Positions 9,371-17,633 of a DNA stretch of 51,475 bases are shown piece after piece. The notes beneath the pieces were generated by a model. It was not told the DNA's origin. It was given only the letters and a program-made list of their open reading frames with translations, and ran no database searches. The translations under genes were made by a program, and so were the position numbers. Within the stretch, counting starts at the first letter, position 1; every line of letters begins with the position of its first letter. The DNA comes from Chloroflexota bacterium (lineage in GTDB: Bacteria; Chloroflexota; Anaerolineae; 4572-78; J111): assembly GCA_016860845.1 (NCBI GenBank), contig BOKF01000061.1:1-51475 (forward strand), given 5' to 3'.

Positions 9371-9484
9371 CGAAAATACACCCTTCGATACGGCACTCGC
9401 TTCGCTCGACCTACTCAGGCGCATTTTCGGGCCGATTTCGCACACTGAGTGCCCCCAAGGTGTATCGAAGCGTGCGAAATCGGC
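9371..9484. repeat. Nested inverted-repeat intergenic element
   Basis: Several paired arms occur in about 115 non-coding bases: CGAAAAT with ATTTTCG (9371/9423), CTTCGATAC with GTATCGAAG (about 9382/9461), and a perfect 13-bp pair GCCGATTTCGCAC with GTGCGAAATCGGC (9431/9472). It looks like a composite REP-type element between the terminator and the end of dusB. Confidence 0.55.
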
Positions 9485-9504
9485 AAATGTCAACATTTGA
9501 GCGG

Positions 9505-10560
9505 TCAGGCCAGCTCGCAGCAGTACTCCGGCGCTGGCAGGGCCATTTCAGTCTCTCTCAGCTCCCTGGCCGCCCGCTCGCCGGCTTCGACCTCGTACTG
9601 GTGCATCAACTCAATAAATTCTTCGGGACGGGTGCATGTCACCAGCCGGGCCTTGACCTGGGCAATGTGGGCCAGGCCGCGCACGTATTTAACCACGTGC
9701 TTGCGGAACAGGATCAGGCCGCGCTCCTCGCCGTAAAACTCCAGCATTAAATCTAAATGGCGGTGGATCAACTTTGACTTCTCCGCCAGCGTCACCTCGT
9801 GGAGGTCCTTGCGCTGGAAAATCCAGGGGTTGCCGATAGCGGCGCGGGCGATCATAACCCCATCGCAGCCGGTGTAACGTTTGATCCGCTCAATGTCGGC
9901 CACGCAGGTGACATCGCCGTTGCCGATGACCGGGATTTTGACCGACTCCTTGATTTCGGCAATGGCATCCCAGTTGGCCTGGCCGTTGTAAGCCTGGGCT
10001 TTGGTCCGCCCGTGGACGGCAATCAGCGCCGCCCCGTTGTCTTCCAGCACCTTGGCCACTTCCAGGTAATTCAACGACTGGCTGTCCCAGCCCAGGCGAA
10101 TCTTGCCGGTGACCGGCACTGAGAGCGCCCGCGTCAGCCGGGCAAAGATGCGCCCGATTTTGGCCGGCTCACGCAGCAGCGCCGCCCCGGCCCCCCGGCC
10201 CGATACCTTCGGCACCGAACAGCCCATGTTCAAGTCAATAATGTCCGGGCCAAGCTGTTCGATCCGGCGGGCGGCTTCCTCGATCTTGTCCTCATCGCTG
10301 CCAAAAATTTGGAAGGTCATCGGCCGCTCAGAGGGGTTAAAATCCAACATTTGCCCCGTGCGCTCGTTGCCGTGCAAAATGCCGTCCACCGAAACAAACT
10401 CGGTATAACTCATGGCCGAGCCATACTCGCGGCAAATGAGCCGGTAGGGTTTGTCGGAGAATCCGGCCATCGGCGACAGGATCACATCCCCATACACAGG
10501 AATGTGGCGAATCATGAAGCTGGGTTTAGATTGGGTTAAGTTAATCGCTTGAGAACTCAT
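9505..10560 (-). CDS. dusB: tRNA-dihydrouridine synthase (DusB family)
   Basis: FMN- and NADPH-dependent enzyme that reduces uridine to dihydrouridine in the tRNA D-loop. The 351-aa protein shows the FMN-binding opening VILSPMAGFSDKPYR, the catalytic-Cys motif DLNMGCSVPKVSGRGAG, AVHGRTKAQAYNG, VIGNGDV and the late phosphate-binding stretch GVMIARAAIGNPWIF. The annotated ATG at 10560 gives a 16-residue leader before the conserved fold; an internal ATG at 10515 (MIRHIPVYG) is possible, and neither has a strong ribosome-binding site. The pentapeptide gene ends 30 bases upstream, suggesting co-transcription. Confidence 0.92.
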   Translation of the reverse strand: MSSQAINLTQSKPSFMIRHIPVYGDVILSPMAGFSDKPYRLICREYGSAMSYTEFVSVDGILHGNERTGQMLDFNPSERPMTFQIFGSDEDKIEEAARRIEQLGPDIIDLNMGCSVPKVSGRGAGAALLREPAKIGRIFARLTRALSVPVTGKIRLGWDSQSLNYLEVAKVLEDNGAALIAVHGRTKAQAYNGQANWDAIAEIKESVKIPVIGNGDVTCVADIERIKRYTGCDGVMIARAAIGNPWIFQRKDLHEVTLAEKSKLIHRHLDLMLEFYGEERGLILFRKHVVKYVRGLAHIAQVKARLVTCTRPEEFIELMHQYEVEAGERAARELRETEMALPAPEYCCELA

Positions 10561-10589
10561 TCTACTGAAATGCTATCGCTCAGTTTGGC

Positions 10590-11627
10590 TCATGCATGGG
10601 CCTCTGGCATGATAGCGCCCTCAAAATCGGTGTCAAGTAAGGCGGCCCCGTTGAGATTGGCCTCGCTCAAATTGGCCAGGCTTAAATCGGTGTAAGCCAG
10701 GTTGCTGTGACTGAGGTCGGCCTGGGCCAGATTAGCCCGGCTCAAGTTGGCCCGCTCCAAATTAGCCCGTGATAAGTTGGCCCGCGAGAGGATGGCCTCG
10801 TAGAGAAACGCCTGGGTCAAATCGGCCTCGGTCAAATCGGCCTGGGACAAATTCACCTCAGCCAGGTTCGCCTCGACCAACTTGGCCCGGCGCAAGTTAA
10901 CCCGGACCATGTTAGCCTGGCTCAGCACAGCTTTGCTCAATATAGCTTGGACCAAACTCGTCTGGCGCAGGGTAGCTTCGGTCAGGTTAGCTCCACTCAA
11001 ATCGGCCCCTTCCAGGTTAACCTTGCTCAAATCCACCTCAATCAAATTAGCCCCGCTGAGGTTGGCCTGTTTGAGATTAGCCCCGGTCAGGGTAGCCACG
11101 CTCAAAATGGCTTCGCTTAAATTGGCCCCCGCCAGATTGGCATGGGTCAACTTAGCCCCCTCCAGATTTGACTGGCTCAGATCCACCCCGGCCAGATCCA
11201 CCCCGCTCAAGTCCTGGTGCGACAGGTCAAAGCCGCGCAGCGAAGTCCGGCCCCCGGTCACTTTCCATGCTCTGGCCAGTTCATACTGCTCCTGCCGGTC
11301 GCCGGCGCTGATTTCAACAGGAGGCAGGTCGAGGACAGCCTGTCCGCCCGGCTGGATTTCCCAGGGCAAGGTTTCGGACAAGCCGAGCAAGTTACTGACC
11401 GAAACCGGATTAACCGGCGTGACCACATTCAATGGTTCCACGCTGCCCAAATCCAATGGTGCGCCCGGCGGAGCGGCTGTAGTATAAAAACGGGTTATCT
11501 CGGTCCCCAGAGCCTTGACCGCTTCCGCCAGGACCAGGGTAGGATCGTCAGCCCCTTCGACGACGACCGTCGCCCACTGCCGCCCCTCGGCGGGATAGAG
11601 CTGGATAGTAACGGTTGAGGAGATCAT
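10590..11627 (-). CDS. Pentapeptide-repeat protein
   Basis: A 345-aa protein. Residues 1-127 form a non-repetitive N-terminal region of unknown fold. Residues 128-342 are 43 uninterrupted pentapeptides of the A(D/N)LxX type, predicted to form a right-handed quadrilateral beta-helix of nearly eleven coils. There is no signal peptide or membrane segment, so it is probably cytoplasmic. Some pentapeptide proteins mimic DNA and protect gyrase, but the family is functionally diverse and nothing here proves that role. The coding DNA is strongly periodic at 15 bases. It is likely co-transcribed with dusB. Confidence 0.9.
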   Translation of the reverse strand: MISSTVTIQLYPAEGRQWATVVVEGADDPTLVLAEAVKALGTEITRFYTTAAPPGAPLDLGSVEPLNVVTPVNPVSVSNLLGLSETLPWEIQPGGQAVLDLPPVEISAGDRQEQYELARAWKVTGGRTSLRGFDLSHQDLSGVDLAGVDLSQSNLEGAKLTHANLAGANLSEAILSVATLTGANLKQANLSGANLIEVDLSKVNLEGADLSGANLTEATLRQTSLVQAILSKAVLSQANMVRVNLRRAKLVEANLAEVNLSQADLTEADLTQAFLYEAILSRANLSRANLERANLSRANLAQADLSHSNLAYTDLSLANLSEANLNGAALLDTDFEGAIMPEAHA

Positions 11628-11648
11628 AGGTAGTTCTCGCTTCTTCTT

Positions 11649-11727
11649 TTATTGACTATTGACAAATGAGCCTTGCTTATTGACGATTGATAATTGTTAA
11701 CAGCCAATTCAATTGTTAATCGTTAAT
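11649..11727. repeat. Degenerate heptad repeat (ATTGACT/ATTGATA/ATTGTTA type)
   Basis: Successive seven-base units related to ATTGAC(T/A/G) and ATTGTTA fill the gap between the DUF11 and pentapeptide genes. They run into the last codons of the DUF11 gene, encoding its TINN tail. It belongs to the same kind of short tandem repeat seen elsewhere in this window. Confidence 0.45.
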
Positions 11728-12914
11728 TTTTTCAAGAGATATAAAGTCAAAGCCAGCAATCCCAGTCCCCAGGCTAAGAGGGGCCACCCGCTCAGTCCCC
11801 ATTGGCCCGTTTCCGGCAAATATTTGGGGGTTGAACTACTCGTCACTGGGGTGGCGCTGGTCACCGAGGCCGTGTTGGTGATAAACTGTTCAAGAGTTGG
11901 GGCTACTGCGGGAGTAGCCGTGCTCACAACCGACATCGTCGCCGTGGGCGCAGGGATATCTTCGTCATTATCATTATCGTCATTATCGTTATCCTCATTA
12001 TCGTTGTCCTCATTATCATTGTCCTCACCGCCGATAATGGTAATGGGCACCTGGGCAAACCCTGCGGCCAAGGTATTATTGAACTCGTCCAGCGCGCCGG
12101 CCGTGCTGGCCTGATTAACCGAGCCGTTAAACTGGGCCGCTGCCGTGAAAACGGTGGTCACCACGACCGTGCCAAAAGGCGGAATATCGCCGAACTCGGT
12201 GGTCAAATCCGCCCAGGCCAACACCCCGGGGCTGGTGAAGGTCGGGGTGGGAATAGCAAAGTTAAATTGCAATATCGTAGCATTATAGGTATCAGTCAGA
12301 GGCAGGTAAGTCATTAGCGCCGCGCCGTCGTTGGTGATGAGGTGGGTAAAGGTGACCGGGAAACCAACCTGAGGGACGCTGCCCGGCGGGAAGACAGCCT
12401 TAAAGAGGGGCGCTCGCCCGCCAATCGCCTCATCTATTTCGTCGGTCGCGTTGGTATCGGAAATTGCGCCCACTGTGCCGGTAATATCCTGCGCCCTAAC
12501 CCTGTTGACCACGGCGGTTTGGGGGTGTTCGGCGGTAAAGAAGACGGTAAAGGTCAGCGTTTGACCCGGCAAGATTGGCGGCGTAGCGACGTTAGTCCAG
12601 GTCAGGACACCGTTGCCGGGGTCAATCCCATCCGGCGCGGGCGCGCCGCCGGCAAAGGCCAACACACCCTGGTTGTAGGTATCAACCAGGGTCACATTGG
12701 TCAGGGTAAAGCCGGCGTCATTGGTCAGGGTGATGGTGAAGCTCAGCACCTCGCCCACCCGCACCACCGGGCTGGTCCGGTTCAGAACTTTGTTTAAGGT
12801 CACAATACCGACCTGGGCGCGGCTGATCTGTTGGATTTGGGCCAGGCTTAACAGGGTCAATACCAACAGTCCCAAGGCGATGAATAAGGTCTGGTACAAG
12901 GCTCTTGATTTCAT
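11709..12914 (-). CDS. LPXTG-anchored DUF11 surface protein
   Basis: A 401-aa secreted protein. An N-terminal hydrophobic signal (about residues 8-27) is followed by two DUF11-type beta-sandwich repeats (about 38-160 and 165-290; motifs VGEVLSFTITLTN and TDTYN). Next comes a highly acidic Glu/Asp/Asn repeat (about 294-318), a Pro/Thr/Ser-rich stalk and a C-terminal sorting signal: LPETG at 366-370, a hydrophobic segment and a LysLys tail. This is the layout of a sortase substrate, unusual outside Gram-positives but seen in some Chloroflexota. No sortase gene is in the window. The acidic tract could bind Ca2+ (inference). A GGAG site supports the ATG. Confidence 0.85.
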   Translation of the reverse strand: MKSRALYQTLFIALGLLVLTLLSLAQIQQISRAQVGIVTLNKVLNRTSPVVRVGEVLSFTITLTNDAGFTLTNVTLVDTYNQGVLAFAGGAPAPDGIDPGNGVLTWTNVATPPILPGQTLTFTVFFTAEHPQTAVVNRVRAQDITGTVGAISDTNATDEIDEAIGGRAPLFKAVFPPGSVPQVGFPVTFTHLITNDGAALMTYLPLTDTYNATILQFNFAIPTPTFTSPGVLAWADLTTEFGDIPPFGTVVVTTVFTAAAQFNGSVNQASTAGALDEFNNTLAAGFAQVPITIIGGEDNDNEDNDNEDNDNDDNDNDEDIPAPTATMSVVSTATPAVAPTLEQFITNTASVTSATPVTSSSTPKYLPETGQWGLSGWPLLAWGLGLLALTLYLLKKLTINN

Positions 12915-12965
12915 GGCTGGCTCCTTAAATTGATAGACCTATTTGCCCATTATTCGGAAAAATAG

Positions 12966-15311
12966 TTAGGCCGAGCCGCCCTCCGTTCGCGTCACCAGTT
13001 CCCACAATCGCAGGGGGCTGAGCGGCATCTCCAGGATTTCCAGTTCCGGCAGGTCCAGCGCGTCTTCCAGGGCCTGGGCAAACAGGCAGCCGACCGGGAT
13101 GGCCCCGGCCTCGCCCGCCCCCTTGATCCCCAGCGGGTTGAGCGGCGAGGGCGTTTCCTCGTGCCCCAAATCCATGCGGGGGACATCCAGCGCCGTCGGC
13201 AGCAGGTAATCCATAAAAGAGGCATTGAGCAGTTGCCCATTCTCATCGTAGACGAGTTGCTCGTAATAGGCGTTGCCAATGCCCTGGGCTACTCCGCCAT
13301 GCACCTGCCCTTCGACAATCATCGGGTTGATTAGCCGGCCACAATCGTGGACGACCACATATTTGAGAATTTTCAGGCTAAAGGTTTCCGGGTCCACCTC
13401 GATGATCATGGCGTGCGCGCCGTTGGCCGTCGCCCCCATTTTAGGGCCGAAGTAGGCCGTGCCTTCCAGGCCCGGCTCAGTCCCCGGTTCAACCGCGCCG
13501 CGCAGAGGATTAGCCTTAGCCGCCAGCGTGGCCAGGCTGACCCTTGAGTCGGGCACACCGCGCACCTGGGCAAAGCCATCCACCAATTCGATGTCGGCTT
13601 CGCTGGCCTCCAGAAATTCCGCCGCCAGTTTGATCACTTTCTCCCGCACCATCTGGGCTGCGGCATTGACCGCCGAACCGGCCACCACCGCGCCACGGCT
13701 GGCAAAGGTGCCCGTCCCCCAGTTGAACTGGCCGCTGTCCCCGGTGGACACATAGACATCCCGCACCGACACCCCCAGCGCGTCGGCGGCAATCTGGGCA
13801 AAGGAAGTGTAATGCCCCTGCCCCTGCGTGCCCACCCCGGTCACCACGGTCGTTTTACCGCTCGCTTCAACCTGCACCCGCGCCCCCTCGTAAGGGCCAA
13901 TGCCGGTCCCCTCGATGTACATGACCAGCCCAATGCCGACCTTCTTGCCCGCCAGCTCGCCCCGCCGCTTGGCCTCCCGAAACTCATCCCAGCCAATCAT
14001 GGCTTTGGTCTTGTTCAGGACGGCCTCGTAGTTGCCGCTATCAAAAACCAGGGGGGCAAAATCCTGGTAGATAATCTCGTTGGACCAGGGGAACCGGTCG
14101 GGCGGGATCAGGTTGCGGCGGCGAATTTCGACCGGGTCCAGGCCAAGCTCTTTGGCCGCCAAGTCGAGCAGCCGCTCCATCACAAAAACGCCGTGCTGCC
14201 GTCCCGCCCCGCGATAAGGCGTCACGATTGTTTTGTTGGTAAAGACCACCTTGAATTCGGTGTAATAATTGGGCACGATATAGGGGCCGAGCAGGGTGCA
14301 TTGGGTGTTCAGCGGCGGAGTCAGGCCGTAGGGATTGTAAGCGCCGGTATCGTGCAGGAAAAAGTCCTTGACTCCCAAAATTTTACCGTCTTTAGTCAGG
14401 GCAATCTCCGAGTCGTGGAGCTGGCTGCGGTCGTGAGTCGTGGCATAGAAGTGTTCCTGCCGGTCCTCGATCCATTTGATAGGCCGGTTCAGCCGCATGG
14501 CCGCCCAGGGGACCAGGGTTTCTTCGGGGTAGAACATCATAATCTTGGGGCCAAAGCCGCCGCCGATGAAGGGCGCAATGACCTGCACCTGCCGTTCCGA
14601 CAGGCCGAACATGGCGGCCAGGCCGTTGCGGATGGGCAGCGGGGCCTGGGTTGAATCCCAGACGGTCAGCTTGCGAGCCAGCGGGTCGTAGTGAGCCACG
14701 ATACCCCGGCCCTCCATCGGGGCGGAGATGCCGCGATCATAGGTAATGCGGCGGGAGATGACCAGGTCGGCTTTGGCTTTGGCGGCCTCGTAGTCGCCTT
14801 TGCGCTGGATGACGTGGGCGGCCATATTGTGGCCCAAATCCTCATGGATGGCGGCGGCCTGCTCGGTCAGACCGGCCTCCAGCTCCAGCACCGGGTCGAG
14901 CGGTTCGTAATCAACGACGATGGTCTCTACGGCGTCTTCGGCCATGTAGCGGCTTTCGGCCACGACCATGACGATGGCTTCGCCGACAAGCCGCACCTTG
15001 TCTTTGGCTAACTGCGCCCCGGTCCGCGCATTAAAAATCACATGCTCGGCCGGAGGGGGCGGCACCAGCAGCGGTGAGGGCTGCCAGAAGTCGCCCAAAT
15101 CCGCCGCCGTGTAGACGGCGACCACACCCGGCATGTTTTTGGCCGTTTCGACATCAATCGAGACGATGCGGGCATGGGCATAGTCACTCCGTTTGAAGGC
15201 GGCATGCAGCATGCCCGGAATGTGAATATCGTCCACAAACTGCGCCCGACCGGTCAGCAGTTGAGGGTCTTCGTTGCGTTTGATCCGCGCGCCGAAGTTT
15301 CGAGTGGTCAT
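12966..15311 (-). CDS. Xanthine dehydrogenase family molybdopterin-binding subunit (CoxL-like, form II type)
   Basis: The 781-aa catalytic large subunit of a heterotrimeric molybdenum hydroxylase. It has the N-terminal aldehyde oxidase a/b hammerhead (about residues 20-140), the cofactor-binding FIGGGFGPK (about 248-256), PYRGAGRQHG (365-374) and the late GIKGAGEAGAIPVG with the catalytic Glu. The loop at 365-371 reads PYRGAGR, like form II CoxL and other hydroxylases, and not the AYxCSFR of true form I CO dehydrogenase. The substrate may thus be an aldehyde, purine or N-heterocycle. A GGGAGG site precedes the ATG. It is the last gene of the M, zinc-ribbon, S, L order. Confidence 0.92.
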   Translation of the reverse strand: MTTRNFGARIKRNEDPQLLTGRAQFVDDIHIPGMLHAAFKRSDYAHARIVSIDVETAKNMPGVVAVYTAADLGDFWQPSPLLVPPPPAEHVIFNARTGAQLAKDKVRLVGEAIVMVVAESRYMAEDAVETIVVDYEPLDPVLELEAGLTEQAAAIHEDLGHNMAAHVIQRKGDYEAAKAKADLVISRRITYDRGISAPMEGRGIVAHYDPLARKLTVWDSTQAPLPIRNGLAAMFGLSERQVQVIAPFIGGGFGPKIMMFYPEETLVPWAAMRLNRPIKWIEDRQEHFYATTHDRSQLHDSEIALTKDGKILGVKDFFLHDTGAYNPYGLTPPLNTQCTLLGPYIVPNYYTEFKVVFTNKTIVTPYRGAGRQHGVFVMERLLDLAAKELGLDPVEIRRRNLIPPDRFPWSNEIIYQDFAPLVFDSGNYEAVLNKTKAMIGWDEFREAKRRGELAGKKVGIGLVMYIEGTGIGPYEGARVQVEASGKTTVVTGVGTQGQGHYTSFAQIAADALGVSVRDVYVSTGDSGQFNWGTGTFASRGAVVAGSAVNAAAQMVREKVIKLAAEFLEASEADIELVDGFAQVRGVPDSRVSLATLAAKANPLRGAVEPGTEPGLEGTAYFGPKMGATANGAHAMIIEVDPETFSLKILKYVVVHDCGRLINPMIVEGQVHGGVAQGIGNAYYEQLVYDENGQLLNASFMDYLLPTALDVPRMDLGHEETPSPLNPLGIKGAGEAGAIPVGCLFAQALEDALDLPELEILEMPLSPLRLWELVTRTEGGSA

Positions 15312-15327
15312 ACCGCCTCCCGGAAAA

Positions 15328-15400
15328 TAGTAGACGGTAGACAGTAGACGGTAGACAGGGGTAATATGTTCCTGCGACCCTGCAACCCTGTAACCTTTTC
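15328..15400. repeat. Adjacent 7-bp and 8-bp tandem repeats
   Basis: A heptad run of AGACGGT/AGACAGT type (15328-15361) abuts an octad run of ACCCTGCG/ACCCTGCA/ACCCTGTA type (15369-15400) in the gap between the small- and large-subunit genes. A shorter heptad run of AAACAGT/AGACAGT type is at 15924-15944, upstream of the small-subunit gene. Confidence 0.55.
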
Positions 15401-15423
15401 GTGATTGGTGGTGTATTTCTGGC

Positions 15424-15909
15424 TCATGATAGCTCCTTCATTTTCCCGGCCGCCAGTTTGACCGCCTCGACAATATTCTGATAGCCGGTGCAACGGCACA
15501 AATTGCCGGAAATCGCTTCGCGGATTTCTGCCTCGGTCGGGTCCGGGTTTTCTTGCAGAAAGGGGACGAGAGTCATCAGGAAACCAGGGGTGCAGTAGCC
15601 GCACTGCAAGCCGTGCGCTTCCCAAAAGCCCTCTTGCAGCGGGTGAAGGTGCTCGGCATCGGCGGCCAATCCTTCGACGGTGGTAATCTCGTGGCCGTTG
15701 GCCTGCACCGCAAACATAATACAGGAGCGGACAGCCTGCCCGTCAAACAGGATGGTGCAAGCGCCGCAGACACCGTGCTCGCAGCCGACGTGGGTGCCGG
15801 TCAGACCGAGTTCATGGCGTAAAAAGTCGCTCAACAGCAGTCGTGGTTCAACGGCTCGCTGATATTGTTTGCCGTTGACGACGACGGTGATATTGAAAAG
15901 GCTGGACAT
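15424..15909 (-). CDS. [2Fe-2S]-binding small subunit of the molybdenum hydroxylase (CoxS-like)
   Basis: A 161-aa iron-sulfur subunit that carries electrons from the molybdenum site to the FAD subunit. The N-terminal plant-type ferredoxin cluster is CEHGVCGACTILFDG plus SCIMF (about residues 39-62). The C-terminal cluster is CGYCTPGF...GNLCRCTGYQNI (about 98-145). Length and both Cys sets are complete. A GAGGAG site precedes the ATG. It lies between the zinc-ribbon gene and the CoxL-like gene on the same strand. Confidence 0.95.
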   Translation of the reverse strand: MSSLFNITVVVNGKQYQRAVEPRLLLSDFLRHELGLTGTHVGCEHGVCGACTILFDGQAVRSCIMFAVQANGHEITTVEGLAADAEHLHPLQEGFWEAHGLQCGYCTPGFLMTLVPFLQENPDPTEAEIREAISGNLCRCTGYQNIVEAVKLAAGKMKELS

Positions 15910-15990
15910 TTATCTCTCCTCGAAAACAGTAGACAGTAAACAGGGAATTTATCTATAGGGTGTAGGACGAAGTCTTGCTACCCCGCCGGC

Positions 15991-16698
15991 TCAGCGCAGC
16001 TCGCCCGGCACAGGCCGATCTTTGATACCCAGAAAGCGCTCGATTTCCTGCTCCAGAAAAAGGGCTTCTTCCGGCTCGTTCAGGCCGGTGAGCAATTTTT
16101 CGGTGGTGTTCGCCGGGGTTACCGCATGCACTTCATAGGTAACGCTGGTCGAGCGGCGGCGGTGGCGCACTTTTTCCTTGCAGTAGACCTGGGTGATGTC
16201 ACTTGCCGCCAGACGCCTGTTACCCAACCAGGGTAAGGGACCGTGCCGCGTTGAGAATTCGCCTGTGTTGATCTTTATTTCGGTCACATTAACCAGACTC
16301 GCCAGGGCAAAATAAGCCAGAAATAGGCCGACAGCCAAGTGCGGCAGGAGACACAGGCCAAAAGCTCCGATCCCTCCCTGATCAGCAGCCAGAAAACTGC
16401 CAAACCCAAACACCAGGATAAAGCCGTTCCAGAGCAGGCAGAACGGGATCAGAAAAAAGACCACCGGGCTAAACCAGCGGCGGGTTATTTTCATGTCCCC
16501 GCCCAGGGTTTCAATCTGCATCCGTTTGGGTTTGACCACGTTGAATTTTTGATAAGCTTCTTCCAGGGAACCGGCATAGGCAAACGAGTCGGCAAAGCTA
16601 AAAACGGCGTTACATTCAAGGCATTTGGCGACCATGCGCTCCATATTAACGTTATCGGCGGTAATCTTGGCGCCACAGCGCTTGCAGATCAGGTCCAT
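15991..16698 (-). CDS. Zinc-ribbon membrane protein of unknown function
   Basis: A 235-aa protein not recognised as a named family. An N-terminal zinc ribbon has CKRCG (residues 5-9) and CLEC (about 26-29). Two hydrophobic segments follow (about 78-103 and 112-138). The soluble C-terminal region resembles a small beta-rich (PH-like) domain, with INTGEFSTRHGPLPW near its start. Similar layouts occur in zinc-ribbon/PH membrane proteins of unknown role. It is inserted between the small- and medium-subunit genes of the molybdenum hydroxylase operon on the same strand with short gaps, so it is co-transcribed. A link to enzyme maturation or membrane placement is only inference. Confidence 0.75.
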   Translation of the reverse strand: MDLICKRCGAKITADNVNMERMVAKCLECNAVFSFADSFAYAGSLEEAYQKFNVVKPKRMQIETLGGDMKITRRWFSPVVFFLIPFCLLWNGFILVFGFGSFLAADQGGIGAFGLCLLPHLAVGLFLAYFALASLVNVTEIKINTGEFSTRHGPLPWLGNRRLAASDITQVYCKEKVRHRRRSTSVTYEVHAVTPANTTEKLLTGLNEPEEALFLEQEIERFLGIKDRPVPGELR

Positions 16699-16724
16699 GC
16701 GTCCTCTCGTTGTTGTGGATATCG

Positions 16725-17603
16725 TTACTTGGTTTTGGCTCGTTCAAAAGCCTGGGTCAACACCCGCTGGGCCAGCACCCTGGCCAGGTGGCGCCGAAAC
16801 CCGGCGGAAGCGTGGATGTCGCTGTTGGGAGCGATGTCAACCTGGGCGGCCGTTTCGGCGGCGGCGCGAATGGCTTCTGGACTAGGCGTCTGGCCGATGA
16901 GCGACTCGACCGCTTGCTGGGCTTCGACCGGGCCATCGCCCACGCTCAAAAAAACCAACTTGGCCGCCTGGCACTGGTCACGCTCGTCCAGCGTTACCAC
17001 AGCCGCCACCCCCACCAGGGCATAATCGCCGTGGCGGCGGGACATTTCGGTGAAGGCCCAGCCGCTGCGAGGAGGCAGGGGCGGCAGAGCAATCTCAACC
17101 AGCAGTTCATCAGGTTCCAGGGCGGTGGCAAACAGGCTGACAAAGAATTCATTAGCTTCAAACCAGCGTTCGCCCTTCTGGCTGCGGGCGCAAAACCGGG
17201 CATTCAGGGCGGTCGTCACCGCAGGCAGCTCGGCCGCCGGGTCGGCGTGGGCCAGGCTGCCGCCAAATGTGCCCCGGTTGCGGATTTGGGGATGGGCAAT
17301 GTAGGGCATCGTTTCGTGAATGAGCGGGGCACGCTCGGCCACCAGCGGGTCGCGCTCAACCTGACGCTGGCGGGTCATCGTTCCAATTCGCAAGCCGCCC
17401 TCATCACCCGGACGAATGTAGGCCAGTTCGGCGATGGGGTTCAGGTCAATCAGGACGCCGGGCTGAGCCAGCCGGAAGTTCATGGTCGGAATCAGGCTTT
17501 GCCCGCCAGCCAGGGGTTTGGCTTCGTAGCCATGTTGGGCTAAAAGAGCCAGAGCTTCTGCCGTGGTGGTTGGGGCAAAATATTCAAAAGGGGGTGGTTT
17601 CAT
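16725..17603 (-). CDS. FAD-binding medium subunit of the molybdenum hydroxylase (CoxM-like)
   Basis: A 292-aa flavoprotein subunit. FAD pyrophosphate contacts are LAGGQSLIPTMNFRLAQP (about residues 32-49) and RGTFGGSLAHADPAAELP (about 111-128). The C-terminal CO-dehydrogenase flavoprotein domain (about 175-285) follows. It passes electrons from the Fe-S subunit to an external acceptor. It precedes the zinc-ribbon gene by 26 bases and follows the sirtuin gene by about 30 bases. Confidence 0.93.
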   Translation of the reverse strand: MKPPPFEYFAPTTTAEALALLAQHGYEAKPLAGGQSLIPTMNFRLAQPGVLIDLNPIAELAYIRPGDEGGLRIGTMTRQRQVERDPLVAERAPLIHETMPYIAHPQIRNRGTFGGSLAHADPAAELPAVTTALNARFCARSQKGERWFEANEFFVSLFATALEPDELLVEIALPPLPPRSGWAFTEMSRRHGDYALVGVAAVVTLDERDQCQAAKLVFLSVGDGPVEAQQAVESLIGQTPSPEAIRAAAETAAQVDIAPNSDIHASAGFRRHLARVLAQRVLTQAFERAKTK

Positions 17604-17633
17604 ATCATCGTCTTTCTATTTATTTCCTAAAGC

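Noticed and set aside
10882..11487. A 201-codon plus-strand frame opposite the pentapeptide gene.
   Set aside because: It is the mirror of the 15-base periodic pentapeptide coding sequence. Its composition (Arg/Leu/Ala/Ser repeats) follows from that, and no ribosome-binding site is present.
12966..15311. Form I carbon monoxide dehydrogenase (CoxL) assignment.
   Set aside because: The active-site loop reads PYRGAGR and lacks the AYxCSFR motif needed for form I CO oxidation, so only the broader hydroxylase family is named.
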